Origin: Megamerina dolium
Taxonomy: Eukaryota; Arthropoda; Insecta; Diptera; Megamerinidae
Length of the DNA stretch: 64,000 nucleotides
Direction: 5' to 3'
Assembly: GCA_963854835.1 (NCBI GenBank)
Contig: OY978526.1
Span: forward strand, 38,292,501-38,356,500
Shown here: positions 45,116 through 56,344 of the stretch, one piece after another
How positions within the stretch are numbered: position 1 is the first letter of the stretch
Layout: each line of letters opens with the position of its first letter
The notes under the pieces: generated by a model
What the model was told of the DNA's origin: nothing
Seen by the model: only the letters and a program-made list of their open reading frames with translations
The model's database searches: none
Program-made: the position numbers and the translations under genes

Positions 45116-45129
45116 GTTAAACTATATAT

Positions 45130-48100
45130 ATTTTTTAGGGATTAGCCGAATCAGACCACTTATATGGGTCCCTTTTCGTCCCTCAAATCGTGTGTTAATT
45201 ATTTGTTCTGTTGCAGAATTCTTCTACTTCCTTCCTCATAATAACATCACTCGTTATTTCAAGCATCTCTTTGTGGGGTATGTTCCACATTTCGAGTTCA
45301 TCAATAAATTGGCGACCCAGTGTGGACATCCTCCTGCTTGCCAATGCAGGACACTGGCACACTATGTGCGCCGCTGTCTCTGCCTCTTCCATGCATAATC
45401 TGCAAATATCATCATCCTCCCCATCAACAAGACCCATCTTGCTGAGGTGGTACCTGAAATTGCCATGCCCAGTTATTAATGCAGTCAACCAGCTTAGAGT
45501 CATTCGTCGTAGACTGAGAGCCCTCCCCGATTCACTGCCCTTTGATAGCCTCAACGAAGCCTTTGCCTGTCTACAAGTAGATAAGTTCTCCCATCTCGTG
45601 AGATGAAGTTTCTTTATCCACTCTTCGACCTTTACCTTCACCGTCCCGCTGCTGAGAGCAACTACTGGTCCCGGTCCATAAAATTCAGCTTCAGATCCTT
45701 ATCTGGCGTCTGCAGCTTCATTCTGTTCTATACCAATGTGTCCCTTCACCCACATAAGAGTAATCGCATTACTACGAGCACACCCATTAAGTTTCTGAAC
45801 ACGTTCGAGCGCCAACTTAGAAGATACCGTGGGTTGTTGCAGCCGCCTGACCACCGCCTGGTTATCGAGTGCTAGCAAGATTTTCTTACCTTGCACCTTT
45901 CCATCTAGTAGATGGTCTAGCGCATGCATTAGACCAAGCATTTCTGCTTGATATACCGATACGCATCTTCCCAGATTCAGAGTGCATGCCAGTCCCAACT
46001 CTTTAGAGAAGATTCCAGCACCCGCTCTGCCATCCATTAATGAACCATCTGTAAAAATACTGATGTCATTTTCCTCACATACATCATGTGTGAGGCCGTC
46101 TTCAATGAGTGTTCTGTGTGATTTTTCAGTCATCTTCAGCCTACCCATTCCCTCCATTGGCATCTTCGCCTCCTTTACACTGCTATATAGCAGTGACAGG
46201 ATGCCCCTGTGCCCCCTCTCTGTGCCGAATCCATACCAGTTATTGGTTGTCTTCAGATGTAATGCTGTTAATGCCACTGACTTCATAATATGCAAGTCCA
46301 AAGGCAGCAGCCCGAGAAAGACTTCCAATGCTTCTACTGGGGACGTCCGGATAGCTCCGGTAATCCCAATACAAGCCATTCTTTGTACCCTATCTAACTT
46401 GCTTTTCGCGGTCTTTTGGGTGACCTTAGGCCATCAGACCACAGCATCATATGTTATTAATGGTCTGACCATCGTTGTGTAGATCCAGTGCGCTGCTCTG
46501 GGAGTAATTCCCCACATGAGACCGAACACTCTCTTACACTGATGCAATACCCGCTTGCCCTTCTGGATCTTGTCATCGACGTGACTATTCCAAATCAGCT
46601 TGTTATCCAGGATGACACTTAGATACTTTACTTCCTTGGATACGTTGATGTTCGATCCAAAAAGCCTAAGAGGGTCTATTGTTAGTCCAGTCCTCCTTTT
46701 AGTAAAGAGTACTGTTTCTGACTTACTAGCATTTACAGAGAGACCTTGTTCCGTGCACCATCCTTCAACCATTTGAGTGCACCTCTCATGGTATCATAAA
46801 TAGTGTCCAGGAACTTACCGCTCACCGTTACCGCTATGTCATCTGCATACCCGACGGTGTGTATGCCTTTTGAGTCCAGAAGCTGAAGTAGGGAATCGAC
46901 CGTGATGTTCCAAAGGATGGGCGATAATACTCCCCCCTGTGGACACCCTTTGACTACCCTACCTCTGAGTCTGTAACTCCCATTTTGAAAGTTTATTGCC
47001 CTTTTCCTCAGCATGCTGTCCACCCACCTTATAATGGTTGGGCTGACTTCACGAGTAGCAAGGGCCATCCTTAGCTTATCGAAACCAATCTTATCGAAGG
47101 CACCTTCTATATCCATAAAAGTAGACATAGATATCCCTCCACAAGACAGTTCCCTCTCCGCTACGCGAACGAGTTCATGCAGGGCCGTTTCAGTGGATTT
47201 GTCAGCTCTGTACGCGTGCTGACACCTGCTCAGTGGTTTTGTCAGAAGCGTTGTCCTTTCCATGTAGTCCGCCAGTACTCCTTCCATACATTTAAGCAGA
47301 AAGGAGGTCAAGCTAACCGGCCGGAAAGATTTAGCCTCTGAGTAGTCCCTTTTTCCCGGCTTTGGAAGAAAGACAACCTTAGTCTCTCTCCATTGAGTCG
47401 GGATATATCCTGTAGCCAGGCAAGTAATAAATATTCCCAGAAGCCTGTCTATCAGAGCTTCTGCACCCCACTGAAGTAGGGCTGGAAATATCCCGTCTGT
47501 ACCCGCTGTTTTGAATGGAGAGAAACGCTTAATGGCGTTTATCACTCCATTTCTGGTGACTATCCTTTCAGATTCCAATCTTTCATTCCTGTTTGCACCA
47601 TTGCGGGTGGCTTATCAAGGATCTTCCGATCTAAAGCTTCCTGGAAAATGCACCTCCATCAGGTTTTCCAGTGATTCTTCGATTGTCTCTGTAAAGGATC
47701 CATTCGTTTTGCGAATTAATCCCAACTTTGACACCGGGTCCTTTGATATGATCCTCTGTAATCTACATACAACGATCATATCTTGCATATTTGAGCAAAA
47801 TTCCCTCCACCTTTCCCTTTTACGGTTGCGTAGAGTCTTCTTCAGCTCCCTTTTCTTTGACTTGTAGTCGTCCCATGCGTTGGGGTCCCCTCTCATGTGA
47901 CGATTAAAAGCCTTCCTTGTCTCCTTTTTCATGGATTCCAGTTCCCCATTCCACCATGGAGTGGGATCTCCTTCGTCCACTACCGTCAGAGGACATGAAG
48001 CTTCAAATGCTTTGATCATGGCTCAGCTGATAGCCCTCACCTGATACTCAACATCTGCGGTTGTTCTAGGTCTCTTAAACCTCCTTGGCAATAATTCCTC

Positions 48101-49105
48101 AAGAACTTCGCAGTACCTTGTACAATTCGTTCGTTTCGGTATTCTACAGTCGTTCCTATGTCTTTTATCGGACGTAATCCCAAACTGAATGGCCTGTGGT
48201 CCGACATGGTTAGTCTATCCACAACCCTCCAATCCAAAATCCTATCCAACATTTTGACATTCGTCAGAGTAACATCAATGACCTCGCAACGACGTGCGTC
48301 GACAAAGGTCGGTTCTGTTCCCCTATTGGCAACTTGTAGACCAAATCTTTCTATAAATTCGAGTAGACACTCTATAGTTTTCATTGCTGCTGCCCCACAC
48401 AGAACTGTGCGCATTGGCATCGCAGCCTAAGATCAGACCAACCCCCTTACCTTCACAGAATCTCACTAGAGCTACCACCTCTCTCGAAGGTGGTTCGTCT
48501 GGAGAATCGTATGGAAGGTATGCTGATGCGGTCATAAATGATCCCGCACCGTCACCTATTCTCACTACTGTGAGATCCGGTGAACACAAGTTAGACATTA
48601 GAATCGCACGTATCCCATGTCTAACTAAAATGCATGTCCTCAACTTCCTCTCTGTTTGTGGATAAAACAAAGTGGTCTTTTGTGCAGATAGGCCTTTGAT
48701 CCTTCCATGAAGAATCCAGGGCTCCTGAACTAGTGCAATGTCAAGCTCATCCTCATCGAAGCTCCGCACCATCATTGCTGATGCTGCTTTGCTGTGGTGA
48801 ATATTGAGTTGACACACATTTAGTGGTTCCTGGCGCGGGCCCACCTCCCGCCCTAATGGCTTCTTCCTTGCAGAATCTGCCACTAGCCCCACGCCAGGAG
48901 CCGCGTCGCACCCCTCATACTACATCTTTCTGGAATTTAACGACGGCCTGTTCAAGACCGCAGTTGAGTCTCCCCCCTGCGATCCTGACGGCCTCCGCGT
49001 CCTCCTTAGGACGCAGCACGGTGAGTACGACACCTGCCCTTTCGTTACTCGTTAAACAAAATCGAGTCAGTTCAGCGGGGCGTGAACTGATTCCAACAGT
49101 GGGTT
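45130..49105 (-). mobile_element. LOA-like LINE, 5'-truncated and frame-broken
   Basis: On the - strand it has the end of ORF1 (49115-48915, AVRIAGGRLNCGLEQAVVKF), then ORF2 with endonuclease (48892-48037), reverse transcriptase (47578-46434), RNase H (46379-45699) and a C-terminal zinc-like segment (about 45400-45340). It is inserted in reverse orientation between gag and protease of the Gypsy-type element. The 3' end is at the left near 45130. I assign LOA by the RNase H domain and the C-terminal text; the I clade is the alternative. Confidence 0.82.
45195..48892 (-). pseudogene. LOA-like LINE ORF2
   Basis: Endonuclease: QLNIHHSKAASAM, VQEPWILHG, GCDANAHSSVWGSS and MSDHRPFSLG. Reverse transcriptase: AGTDGIFPALLQWG, FRPVSLTSFLLK, FMDIEGAFDKIGF, GCPQGGVLSPILWN and GYADDIAV. 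RNase H: IFTDGSLMDGRAGAG, YQAEMLGLMHAL, ALDNQAVVRRL and GHIGIEQNEAAD. The C-terminal knuckle is CRLCMEEAETAAHIVCQC. At least two frameshifts (near 48340 and 46750) and three stops (near 47613, 46432 and 45697) make it non-functional. Confidence 0.85.
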
Positions 49106-49129
49106 GCCCCATCATTCACATTTCACAAC

Positions 49130-49566
49130 TACAGCGTGTGCCAAGCAGCTTGAATATTGATGGAAAATTGGACAATATGCAATTCATGCTAACCCTGGTT
49201 ACTGGTGCATCACATTCTATAATCAAGAGCGTTTTGGTAAAGAGGTTTGAGCCTTTAGTAGGAATAAAATTGCGTACAGCAACGGGTGCGGATGCACAAA
49301 TTCTGGGTAAGATAAAGAAACGAGTATCTATTGGAAATTGTACGTGGGAACATGAATTCATTGTAGCCGACATCATCGATGATGTAATAATTGGTTTTGA
49401 TTTTATGATTGACAACGGATTTATGTTAGATTTAAATCAACGGATACTACGCTATGCAAATGTCGAGTTACCATTGAATATCGGTTACAAGCGTAGTGGT
49501 AACATCAAACGAGTACTGGCATGTCGACGCCAAGAGGTTCCAGCAAAACCAGAATCGGTGATTTGA
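49130..49566 (+). pseudogene. Gypsy-type protease, catalytic Asp replaced
   Basis: Retropepsin-like domain. The flap-side and core text are clear (VGIKLRTATGAD, IIDDVIIGFDFMIDNGF). The active-site triplet that should read D-T-G reads V-T-G (TLVTGASHSII, near 49197-49209), consistent with a single A-to-T change. TGA at 49564-49566 and a frame change separate it from pol. Confidence 0.82.
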
Positions 49567-49720
49567 GCACAGATGAATGTGGATGATGGGACAGGCAATT
49601 TGTGGATAGTGGAAGCAGATAAAGAAATACAAAATAAAAACATCATACTTGGCAGGACGTTAGTGGAACCTAAAGAAATGGGAATAGTACCGGTGCTATT
49701 ACAGTTATACATCTACAGTT

Positions 49721-51493
49721 GTGAAGAAAGGAATGGTGATTGGTTATTGCCAGGAAGTTACTGCCGTAGTAGACTGCGAAAAGGGTTCGTCGATAAAAAG
49801 TGGAAGATCAGGAACTGTCAGAGCGGAAATAAAAGCACAGATGGAAGAATGGGCAGGTGTGCTTACCAAACAGCAAAAAGAAAAGGCTTTACAGCTATTG
49901 GAAAAGTACAGTTCAATATTTTCTTCAAATGGAAAAACTGGAGGACGAATAACCATCGTGAAGCATCACATTGACACCGGTGATTCTAGACCAATTCGTC
50001 AAACACCACGACGAGTTCCATTAGCCAAAAGAGACGAAGCCATTAAGCTGATTTCCGATATGCAGAAACAAGGTGTTATTGAACCATCAGCGAGTCCATG
50101 GAGTTCACCAGTTGTGCTGGTAAAGAAGAAGGATGGAAGTAATCGATTCTGTGTGGATTACAGGAAGCTGAATGATATTACGAAAAAAGACAGCTATCCA
50201 CTGCCAAGAATCGATGACACTCTGGACACGCTATTTGGCTTATGCAATGCCCCAGCTACTTTCGAACGTTTGATGGAGCGTGTACTCAGAGGACTACACT
50301 GGAAAACGTGCTTGGTGTACCTCGATGACATTATTGTGATGGGAAAAGATTTTAACGACCACCTGGAAAAGTTGAAAGAAGTATTTGAGCGTATACAATC
50401 AGCAGGGCTTAAACTGAATATGAAAAAGTGTTCACTCTTCAGGCGAGAAGTTAAATATCTTGGTCATAAAGTAACAACAGAAGGAGTACATACCGATGAG
50501 GAAAAAGTAGCAGCAGTACAAGAATGGCCTATTCCGTCGAATCTTCACGAGTTAAGAAGCTTCCTAGGCTTATACACCTACTATAGACGATTTGTTCCTG
50601 GATTGGCAAACATCGCCAGCAGTCTGCATGAGTTGACAAGAAAGAACAAACCATTTGTGTGGGGCGAGGACCAACAGAAAGCATTCGAACAGCTGAAAGA
50701 AAGACTCTGTTCAACACCAGTATTAGCGTATCCAGTACCTGGTCAAAAGTTAGTATTGGACACAGACGCGAGTGGGTATGGAATAGGTGGTGTGCTCTCT
50801 CAGATCATAGATGGGCAAGAAAAAGTAATAGCATACTACAGTAAAATTCTGTCAAAGCCAGAAACAAACTACTGTGTCACTCGAAGAGAGTTGCTCGCAA
50901 TACTGGAATGTGTAAAGTATTTCCATAAATACTTGTACGGTCAGTCATTTCATCTAAGAACTGACCACGTAGCGCTAAGGTGGTTATTACAATTTAAAAA
51001 CCCAGAAGGACAATTGGCGCGCTGGATTGAAAGGCTTAAGAGTTATGATTTTACCATCGAACATCGTAAAGGAGGACATCACGGCAACGCGGATGCTCTA
51101 TCTCATTGTTCTCGAGTGGAAAGCAAGGAGCACATTGTCGATATACGACTTACGAATATATTGCCGGAGGAGTCATGGACCACCGAACGAGTGCAAGAAG
51201 ATCAGCGGAACGTCCCAGATCTCGTAAAGCTTATGGAATACAAGGATCAGGGCATACGTCCAGATTGGCAAGAGATGGCTAATGAGAGTCCAATAGCAAA
51301 GGCATACTGGGCGCAGTGGCAGAGCCTGCACTTACGAGACGGATGTTTATTCCGAGCATGGGAAAGTGAAGATATAAAAATCACTAATGATCTTCTAGTG
51401 GTACCCAAGGCAAGAATAAATGAAGTGATAGCTGAGTATCACAAAGCCTCCAGTGGAGGCTTTTGGGCATCACCAAAACCGTCGAGAAAATAA
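49721..51493 (+). pseudogene. pol: Gypsy-type reverse transcriptase and RNase H with in-frame deletion
   Basis: A long open frame of 590 codons. Reverse transcriptase fingers (ASPWSSPVVLVKKKDGSNRF) and YRKLN are followed at about 50230 by a direct jump from DDTLDTL to FGLCNAPATFERLM. The usual block of some 45-50 residues between them, which holds the first catalytic Asp (L-D-L-x-S-G-Y), is missing although the frame is kept. VYLDDIIVMG follows. RNase H is at about 50750-51050 (DTDASGYGIGGVLSQ, TRRELLAIL, RTDHVALRWL). The integrase zinc-binding region starts before the frame is lost near 51490. Confidence 0.88.
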
Positions 51494-52465
51494 AGAAACA
51501 ATTTTATTGGGTTGGATGTCATGACCATGTCGCTGATTGGATTCAGAAGTGTAAGCAATGTGCAATGGCCAAAGGTCCCAATAAGAAAAGTCGAGGTAAA
51601 ATGCACCAATACATCGTGGGTACTCCATTTGAGCGAATTGCTATGGACATAGCTGGACCATTTCCAATAAGCAACGCAGGAAACAAGTATGTTCTGGTGG
51701 TTATAGATTACTTCAGTAAATGGCCTGAAATATACCCCATTCCAAATCAAGAAGCTAGCACAGTTGCGGATGTATTCGTCAACCAATGGATTACTCGTTT
51801 TGGTGTACCGATGGAATTACACTCAGACCAAGGTCGAAATTTCGAATCAGTTATATTCCAAGGGATATGGGTATATACAAAACTCGTGCAACACCTTTGC
51901 ATCCACAATCTGATGGCATGGTAAAACGATTTAACCGTACCTTGGAGGAATATTTGAGAAAAGTCGTAGATAAATACCAAAGAGACTGGGATATACATAT
52001 ACCAATGTTCCTCATGGCATATCGATGCGCACAACATGATACGTCGGCTACTACACCGGTAATGACAATGGAAACGAGTTAAGACTGCCACCTGATTTAA
52101 AATTTGGAGTCGTAACACCAACGAGATCAACCGAAGGTAACTATACTAGCGAAAAGTGGGAACAGTTGGATGAAGTACATCAGTTCATCAGAGAGCGGTC
52201 TCAGATGATAAGCGATAAGATGAAGGCCAGGTATGACTTGAAAGCAAATTCAAAAGGGTTCTATGAAGGAGTGCTTGTAATGCTTTATAATTCACAACGA
52301 AAGAAAGGCCTGTCCCCTAAACTACAAACTCATTGGGAAGGACCATATGAGATTATAGCAAAGGTAAATGACGTAGTGTATCGTATTCAACGTGCCTGGA
52401 ATAAAAAAGCAAAGTTTAAAGTAGTGCACTTGGAGCGACTTGCGCCATATCGGGGTGAAGTATAA
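51463..52465 (+). pseudogene. pol: Gypsy-type integrase, frameshifted
   Basis: Zinc-binding region (CHDHVADWIQKCKQCAM), core with IAMDIAGPFPIS (first Asp) and HSDQGRNFES (second Asp). A 10-base deletion near 51870 breaks the frame, and the distal core resumes in another frame (TRATPLHPQSDGMV). A stop near 52082 precedes the C-terminal region 52166-52465, which has a GPY-type motif (HWEGPYEIIAKVNDVVYRI). Compare 43411-43592, where the ten bases are present. Confidence 0.85.
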
Positions 52466-52503
52466 AAATTTGTTCGGGACGAACAAGGTTAAGAGGAGGG
52501 CAG

Positions 52504-52945
52504 TGTAACGAGTATCGATAGTTGGTTACTCATCACTATTGTGACTGACACTATTGGCAGCATCGAAAAGAATGTCAACAAAAAGAAATAAGCAATAACC
52601 AGAAAAAGCCAACGAGAAAGAAAGAGAAGAATCTCGATAAAGGAAGATTCTGAGGTGTTGCCAACAGAGTATAAATAGAACCAGTGTTGAGAAGTGAGCA
52701 TCAATTTGATCTCGAACGTGATTGCAGAAACATCTATACAGAGGCAAAAGTTGCAAGCACATTTAAGTATTATTGTAAATAGTTGATTATAAGCAGAGTT
52801 GATTGTACATAGAGATTATTAAATAAATTGTTGCTGTATGTATATAGTTGTATAAAATAAGTGTTGCAGTTATTATTAACAGAATTCAGTGATCGAACAA
52901 GGTAATTCAAATAGAATTAAACGCTCACAGAATAAAAACGTAACA
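52504..52945 (+). repeat. Gypsy-type 3' LTR, complete
   Basis: 442 bp from TGTAACGAG to CGTAACA, directly after the polypurine tract. It contains a TATA box (TATAAATA, 52669-52676) and an AATAAA-type signal near 52822. Confidence 0.85.
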
Positions 52946-53264
52946 ATATTTACAATAATTTGACGTGTTGTTGAAATTTCCCGAGCATATTCCAGTAGTC
53001 TATTCACAATAGTCCTGTTTTTTTACTTTGCAACACTATAACTCAGGTCAATTAAAATACAAGCAGCTTCAATTGAACTCGACGACGCCGATTATTTTTG
53101 TTGTTGCTTTGCATGCAGTTCAGCATATAAGTCAGTGCTCTTTTGCAACTCGCTTGCAAAAGAACGCAGCTAATATAATAATATTATTTGATCAATTTTA
53201 CAGTAAACTATCTGATTAAAGGCAGTACGGCGATAAATCAAAATTATGTTATTCCCCCTCTTTT
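52946..53264. other. Spacer, no gene seen
   Basis: Sequence between the LTR element and the recognisable end of the hAT-like element; presumably part of that element's interior, but I find no match in the other copies. Confidence 0.35.
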
Positions 53265-53524
53265 TTTTTAGTAGTAGTCTGTTGAATCAAGCTGCTCATT
53301 TTATATAAAAAGTTATACAAATATGATACGCCTAATGTATAACGAAATAATTTTTGAGCGAACCTTTTCAATTCAAGAATTGAAAACGAATAGAACTCAT
53401 TCATTTTTATCAGCCTAAAGACTTCACATGCTGAATGCTAGAAAAAGAGGATTTCAGCTTTTCAAAATTTAAATAAAATAATTAAAAGTGAAAATGACCA
53501 CACTTTCACAGCTCTGGCATTCGT

Positions 53525-54106
53525 GTGCCTTATCTTTTTGGTATTCTCATAAAATTATACAGTGATAGGGGCCAATGTATAATGGATGTGTGTGCATGTG
53601 TTGGAAAAGTAGGCATTAAATATTTTTCCTTTCATTACAACATATTTTTAGGAGCAAGTATATTTCATTGCCTGATTGATTGTGCTATATATATTGTCTA
53701 TACATTTGGAAAAAACAAACAAAAGAAAAAAATTGGCAATAAAAAATTGTTTTCCTATTTTTTTTGGTTTAATGCTTACATGCCCACTTATGTAGTTACA
53801 TGCATATTTATGTTATTACAATAGCCAAGCTTCTGTTCCAATTTGGATGAGCTTCGATTTGAAGTACTATAAATTGTTTTTTGTTGTATTGCTGTTGCTG
53901 CTGCTTCTAGTTAACTATGACTCCTAGATTCATCTAACCATTCTATTTACTTCAATCGATTTAGCGTTCTACTCTTTCAATTTAATGCATGTGAAATTTT
54001 ATTTAGAATATATAGTATACATTTATCTACATATGATACAATACATATGCGTGTGTGCGACAATGGCACTTAAAGGAAAAGGGGCACATACTGCTTTGCA
54101 ATTCTA
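53525..54106. other. Spacer, no gene seen
   Basis: AT-rich flank between two hAT-like insertions; an open frame of 99 codons (53525-53824, +) is not recognisable. Confidence 0.45.
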
Positions 54107-54114
54107 TTGTCTAC

Positions 54115-55744
54115 CAGAGCTGTAAAAGTGTGAACTTTCACTTTTCAGTTTTAATTCTTTTATTTAAATTTTGAAAAGCTGCAATCTTTTTTTCTAGCAT
54201 TCAGTGTGTGAAATCTTTAGACTGATAAAAATGAATGAGTTCTATTCGTTTTCAATTCAAGCATTAAAATCCTAAAGAATTCATACAGAATTGAAATTTT
54301 GATGAATGCAGCAGCAGATGGCAGCAGCCTAAAAAGAATGGGAGTGGCGATATCCATTCAGTAGCAAGCTGGCAGCCTCTCTTCTTCTTCCCGTTTTGTT
54401 GTTTACAAAATATCTATATGATTGTTGGATCTTTCATTTCTGGGTTGCCATTGGCTTATATTAAATATAAAGAAAGTATTATATACAAAAATTATAAACT
54501 ATAAATTATATAAATTATATAATTATAAATTATAATAGTATATATTAGGTGTAGTAAAAAGAAATCCACTACTTCTCTAATAGATGGATTTAGTAATCTA
54601 TATCTCGCACCACGCTCTGGAAGGCCAATTTCTATTGCCCAGGAGCTAAACATTGCATAAAAAACCGTTTGGAACAATTTAAATATATAAAACCTTCAAT
54701 TTAATGCAGAAATAATGGATGCGTAGATATATAGTGATCCGTTAATTTCTTCTCAAACGTGAATTTCTTCAAAGTGAATCTTGTGTTCAAAACAAAGTGA
54801 AAATTTAATTGATTGTGAGAATTCTTCATCGCAAAGTCAACACATCGTTGAAGAATGGGAAGAACTATACGATATTTGGTTTGATAGTCCTATTTCAGAG
54901 GCATCAATATTAAAGTCGTCACCAGAAGTACAGTACGAGCCTCAACAAGCTGTTGTAAACGCTATTTTATATGACAAATTTTTTTCTGTAATTGAAAATA
55001 TTCGCTCAAAAATTTTTTCCTTATATATTAGGGGTATCATATTTGTATTAATTTTTATATAAAATGAGCAGCTCGATTCAACAGACTACTACAAGAAAAG
55101 ATGGGGAATTCTTGTGCGTTGTTGCATATGCAATACAAAACTGCAGGGTACTGTGCAAGTTACATCAAATTTAATTATGTGAATAATAACAGCTGATTGG
55201 TTTTGTCATGGTACAATAACACAAGGTAGAGCAATTGGGGAGAGCTCTCATGAATGAAGGAGATAAAGTAAATAAAACAACAAACACATGGGGAAATAAG
55301 AAGAAGAAGTTGAAGAGGAAACAATAAACACACTAGCTTCACACTATAAGAACCTACTTTTTGACATTATATGGCGCAGCCAAGAAGAATTTTTTGTGGT
55401 TGCTCTACCTTCATAATAACACCATGGGTTTGGTTTCAAAGCAGCCATGCTTTTCATGGTAGTAAATAATATAATATTTCCAGTATTTCAGAGTTTAAAA
55501 GAATTATAATATTGAATGAATTCATCATATTTTTAAGCCTTTCAAGAATAGGATTGTTATTTTTCAATTCCCACTCTTTACTGAATGGGAAAGTGTGATA
55601 ATTTTAAGCTTTTGAGAATGATGAATGGTTCGTCTGTCATTCTTTAATGAATTCGAAACAAAAGAGTGCAGCCTCGTTGATGCAGCTTTTAAATGAATTA
55701 AGGGTGAGTGAATTTCGTAATGATTCAATTCTTTTACAGCTCTA
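54115..55744 (+). mobile_element. hAT-like non-autonomous element, complete
   Basis: Terminal inverted repeats CAGAGCTGTAAAAG (54115) and CTTTTACAGCTCTA (ending 55744; last base diverged). It is flanked by an 8-bp duplication TTGTCTAC / TTGTTTAC (54107-54114 and 55745-55752, one mismatch). An 8-bp duplication and a CAG-start terminus fit the hAT superfamily. No hAT transposase motif seen. Other pieces of the family are at 597-1013, 30666-31540 and 42969-53516. Confidence 0.8.
54781..55062 (+). CDS. Open frame inside hAT-like element, unknown
   Basis: 93 codons. The middle part (HIVEEWEELYDIWFDSPISE, then SSPEVQYEPQQAVVNAILYD) has balanced, protein-like composition unlike the AT-rich surroundings. 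It is missing from the related copy at 30930-31125. It might be an exon remnant of the original transposase or captured sequence. I do not recognise the family. Confidence 0.3.
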   Translation: MCSKQSENLIDCENSSSQSQHIVEEWEELYDIWFDSPISEASILKSSPEVQYEPQQAVVNAILYDKFFSVIENIRSKIFSLYIRGIIFVLIFI

Positions 55745-55752
55745 TTGTTTAC

Positions 55753-56079
55753 ATATGTGACACATATTGTTTTATATTAGATTTTTTTATACATACACAT
55801 ACATACTAGATGTATTCTAGTGTACGCCTGCTCTGCTCATTTATTCAAGACTTCATGATATTTTCTCTTTTCACATTCCATTCTTTCTTATGTTCGATAG
55901 ATGACATTTTGTCTATTCATACGACTACAAATATATCTGTACTTTCGAACATAAGAAGATTTTTATTGTTTGTAATGCTTCAACGTGAACTAAAAAGAAC
56001 AGTTAATACATTTTTTATGTGATTAAACTGACTAAGATACTAGTTTTTGTTGGCAATATTTTGTTATATTAAATTTTAG
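55753..56079. other. Spacer, no gene seen
   Basis: AT-rich sequence between the complete hAT-like copy and the duplicated flank. Confidence 0.45.
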
Positions 56080-56290
56080 TGATGTCCGCTAAAAAATGTT
56101 ACTTAAGGTTTTATGTATTCTTTTTGTGGCATCTCAAATCTACCTAAAATCTTATTACAATAATTACACATAGAAAAAATCGTCCATCGTTGGCAAAACA
56201 CTTTTTAACGATCTACATAATTGAGCTATAGCTCGCTACAATTTTTGAATTGCGTCAATTATTTACTTTGTTTTATTCGACATGCTGATG
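56080..56290 (+). repeat. Duplicated flank, unit B
   Basis: Partner of 1014-1263, same orientation, starting at 'gtgatgtccg'. Confidence 0.7.
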
Positions 56291-56344
56291 ATTTTAAGTG
56301 ACCCACAATCTAAGTCAAAACATTATTAAAAAAAATCTGTTTGT

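Larger units (their letters stand above)
43593..52945 (+). mobile_element. Gypsy-type LTR retrotransposon, SAP-domain gag, with nested LINE
   Basis: Partial 5' LTR (43593-43803), primer-binding site starting TGGTGTCAGAAG, gag (43833-45115), protease (49130-49566), pol (49721-52465), polypurine tract (GAGGAGGG) and full 3' LTR (52504-52945). No env frame. A LOA-like LINE lies inside (about 45130-49105). Lesions in gag, protease, reverse transcriptase and integrase make it inactive. Confidence 0.9.
42969..53516 (-). mobile_element. hAT-like element split by a Gypsy-type insertion (unit B)
   Basis: The left end (42969, AGAGCTGTAAAAG) matches the right terminus, and the right end (53265-53516, ending CAGCTCTG) matches the left terminus, of the complete copy at 54115-55744, read in reverse. 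The element is thus in - orientation with the LTR element inside it. GCATTCGT follows its right end (53517-53524), the same eight bases that precede the homologous end in unit A (589-596). Confidence 0.72.

Noticed and set aside
53525..53824. 99-codon + strand frame
   Set aside because: No domain, aromatic and Lys-rich, AT-rich context; probably chance.
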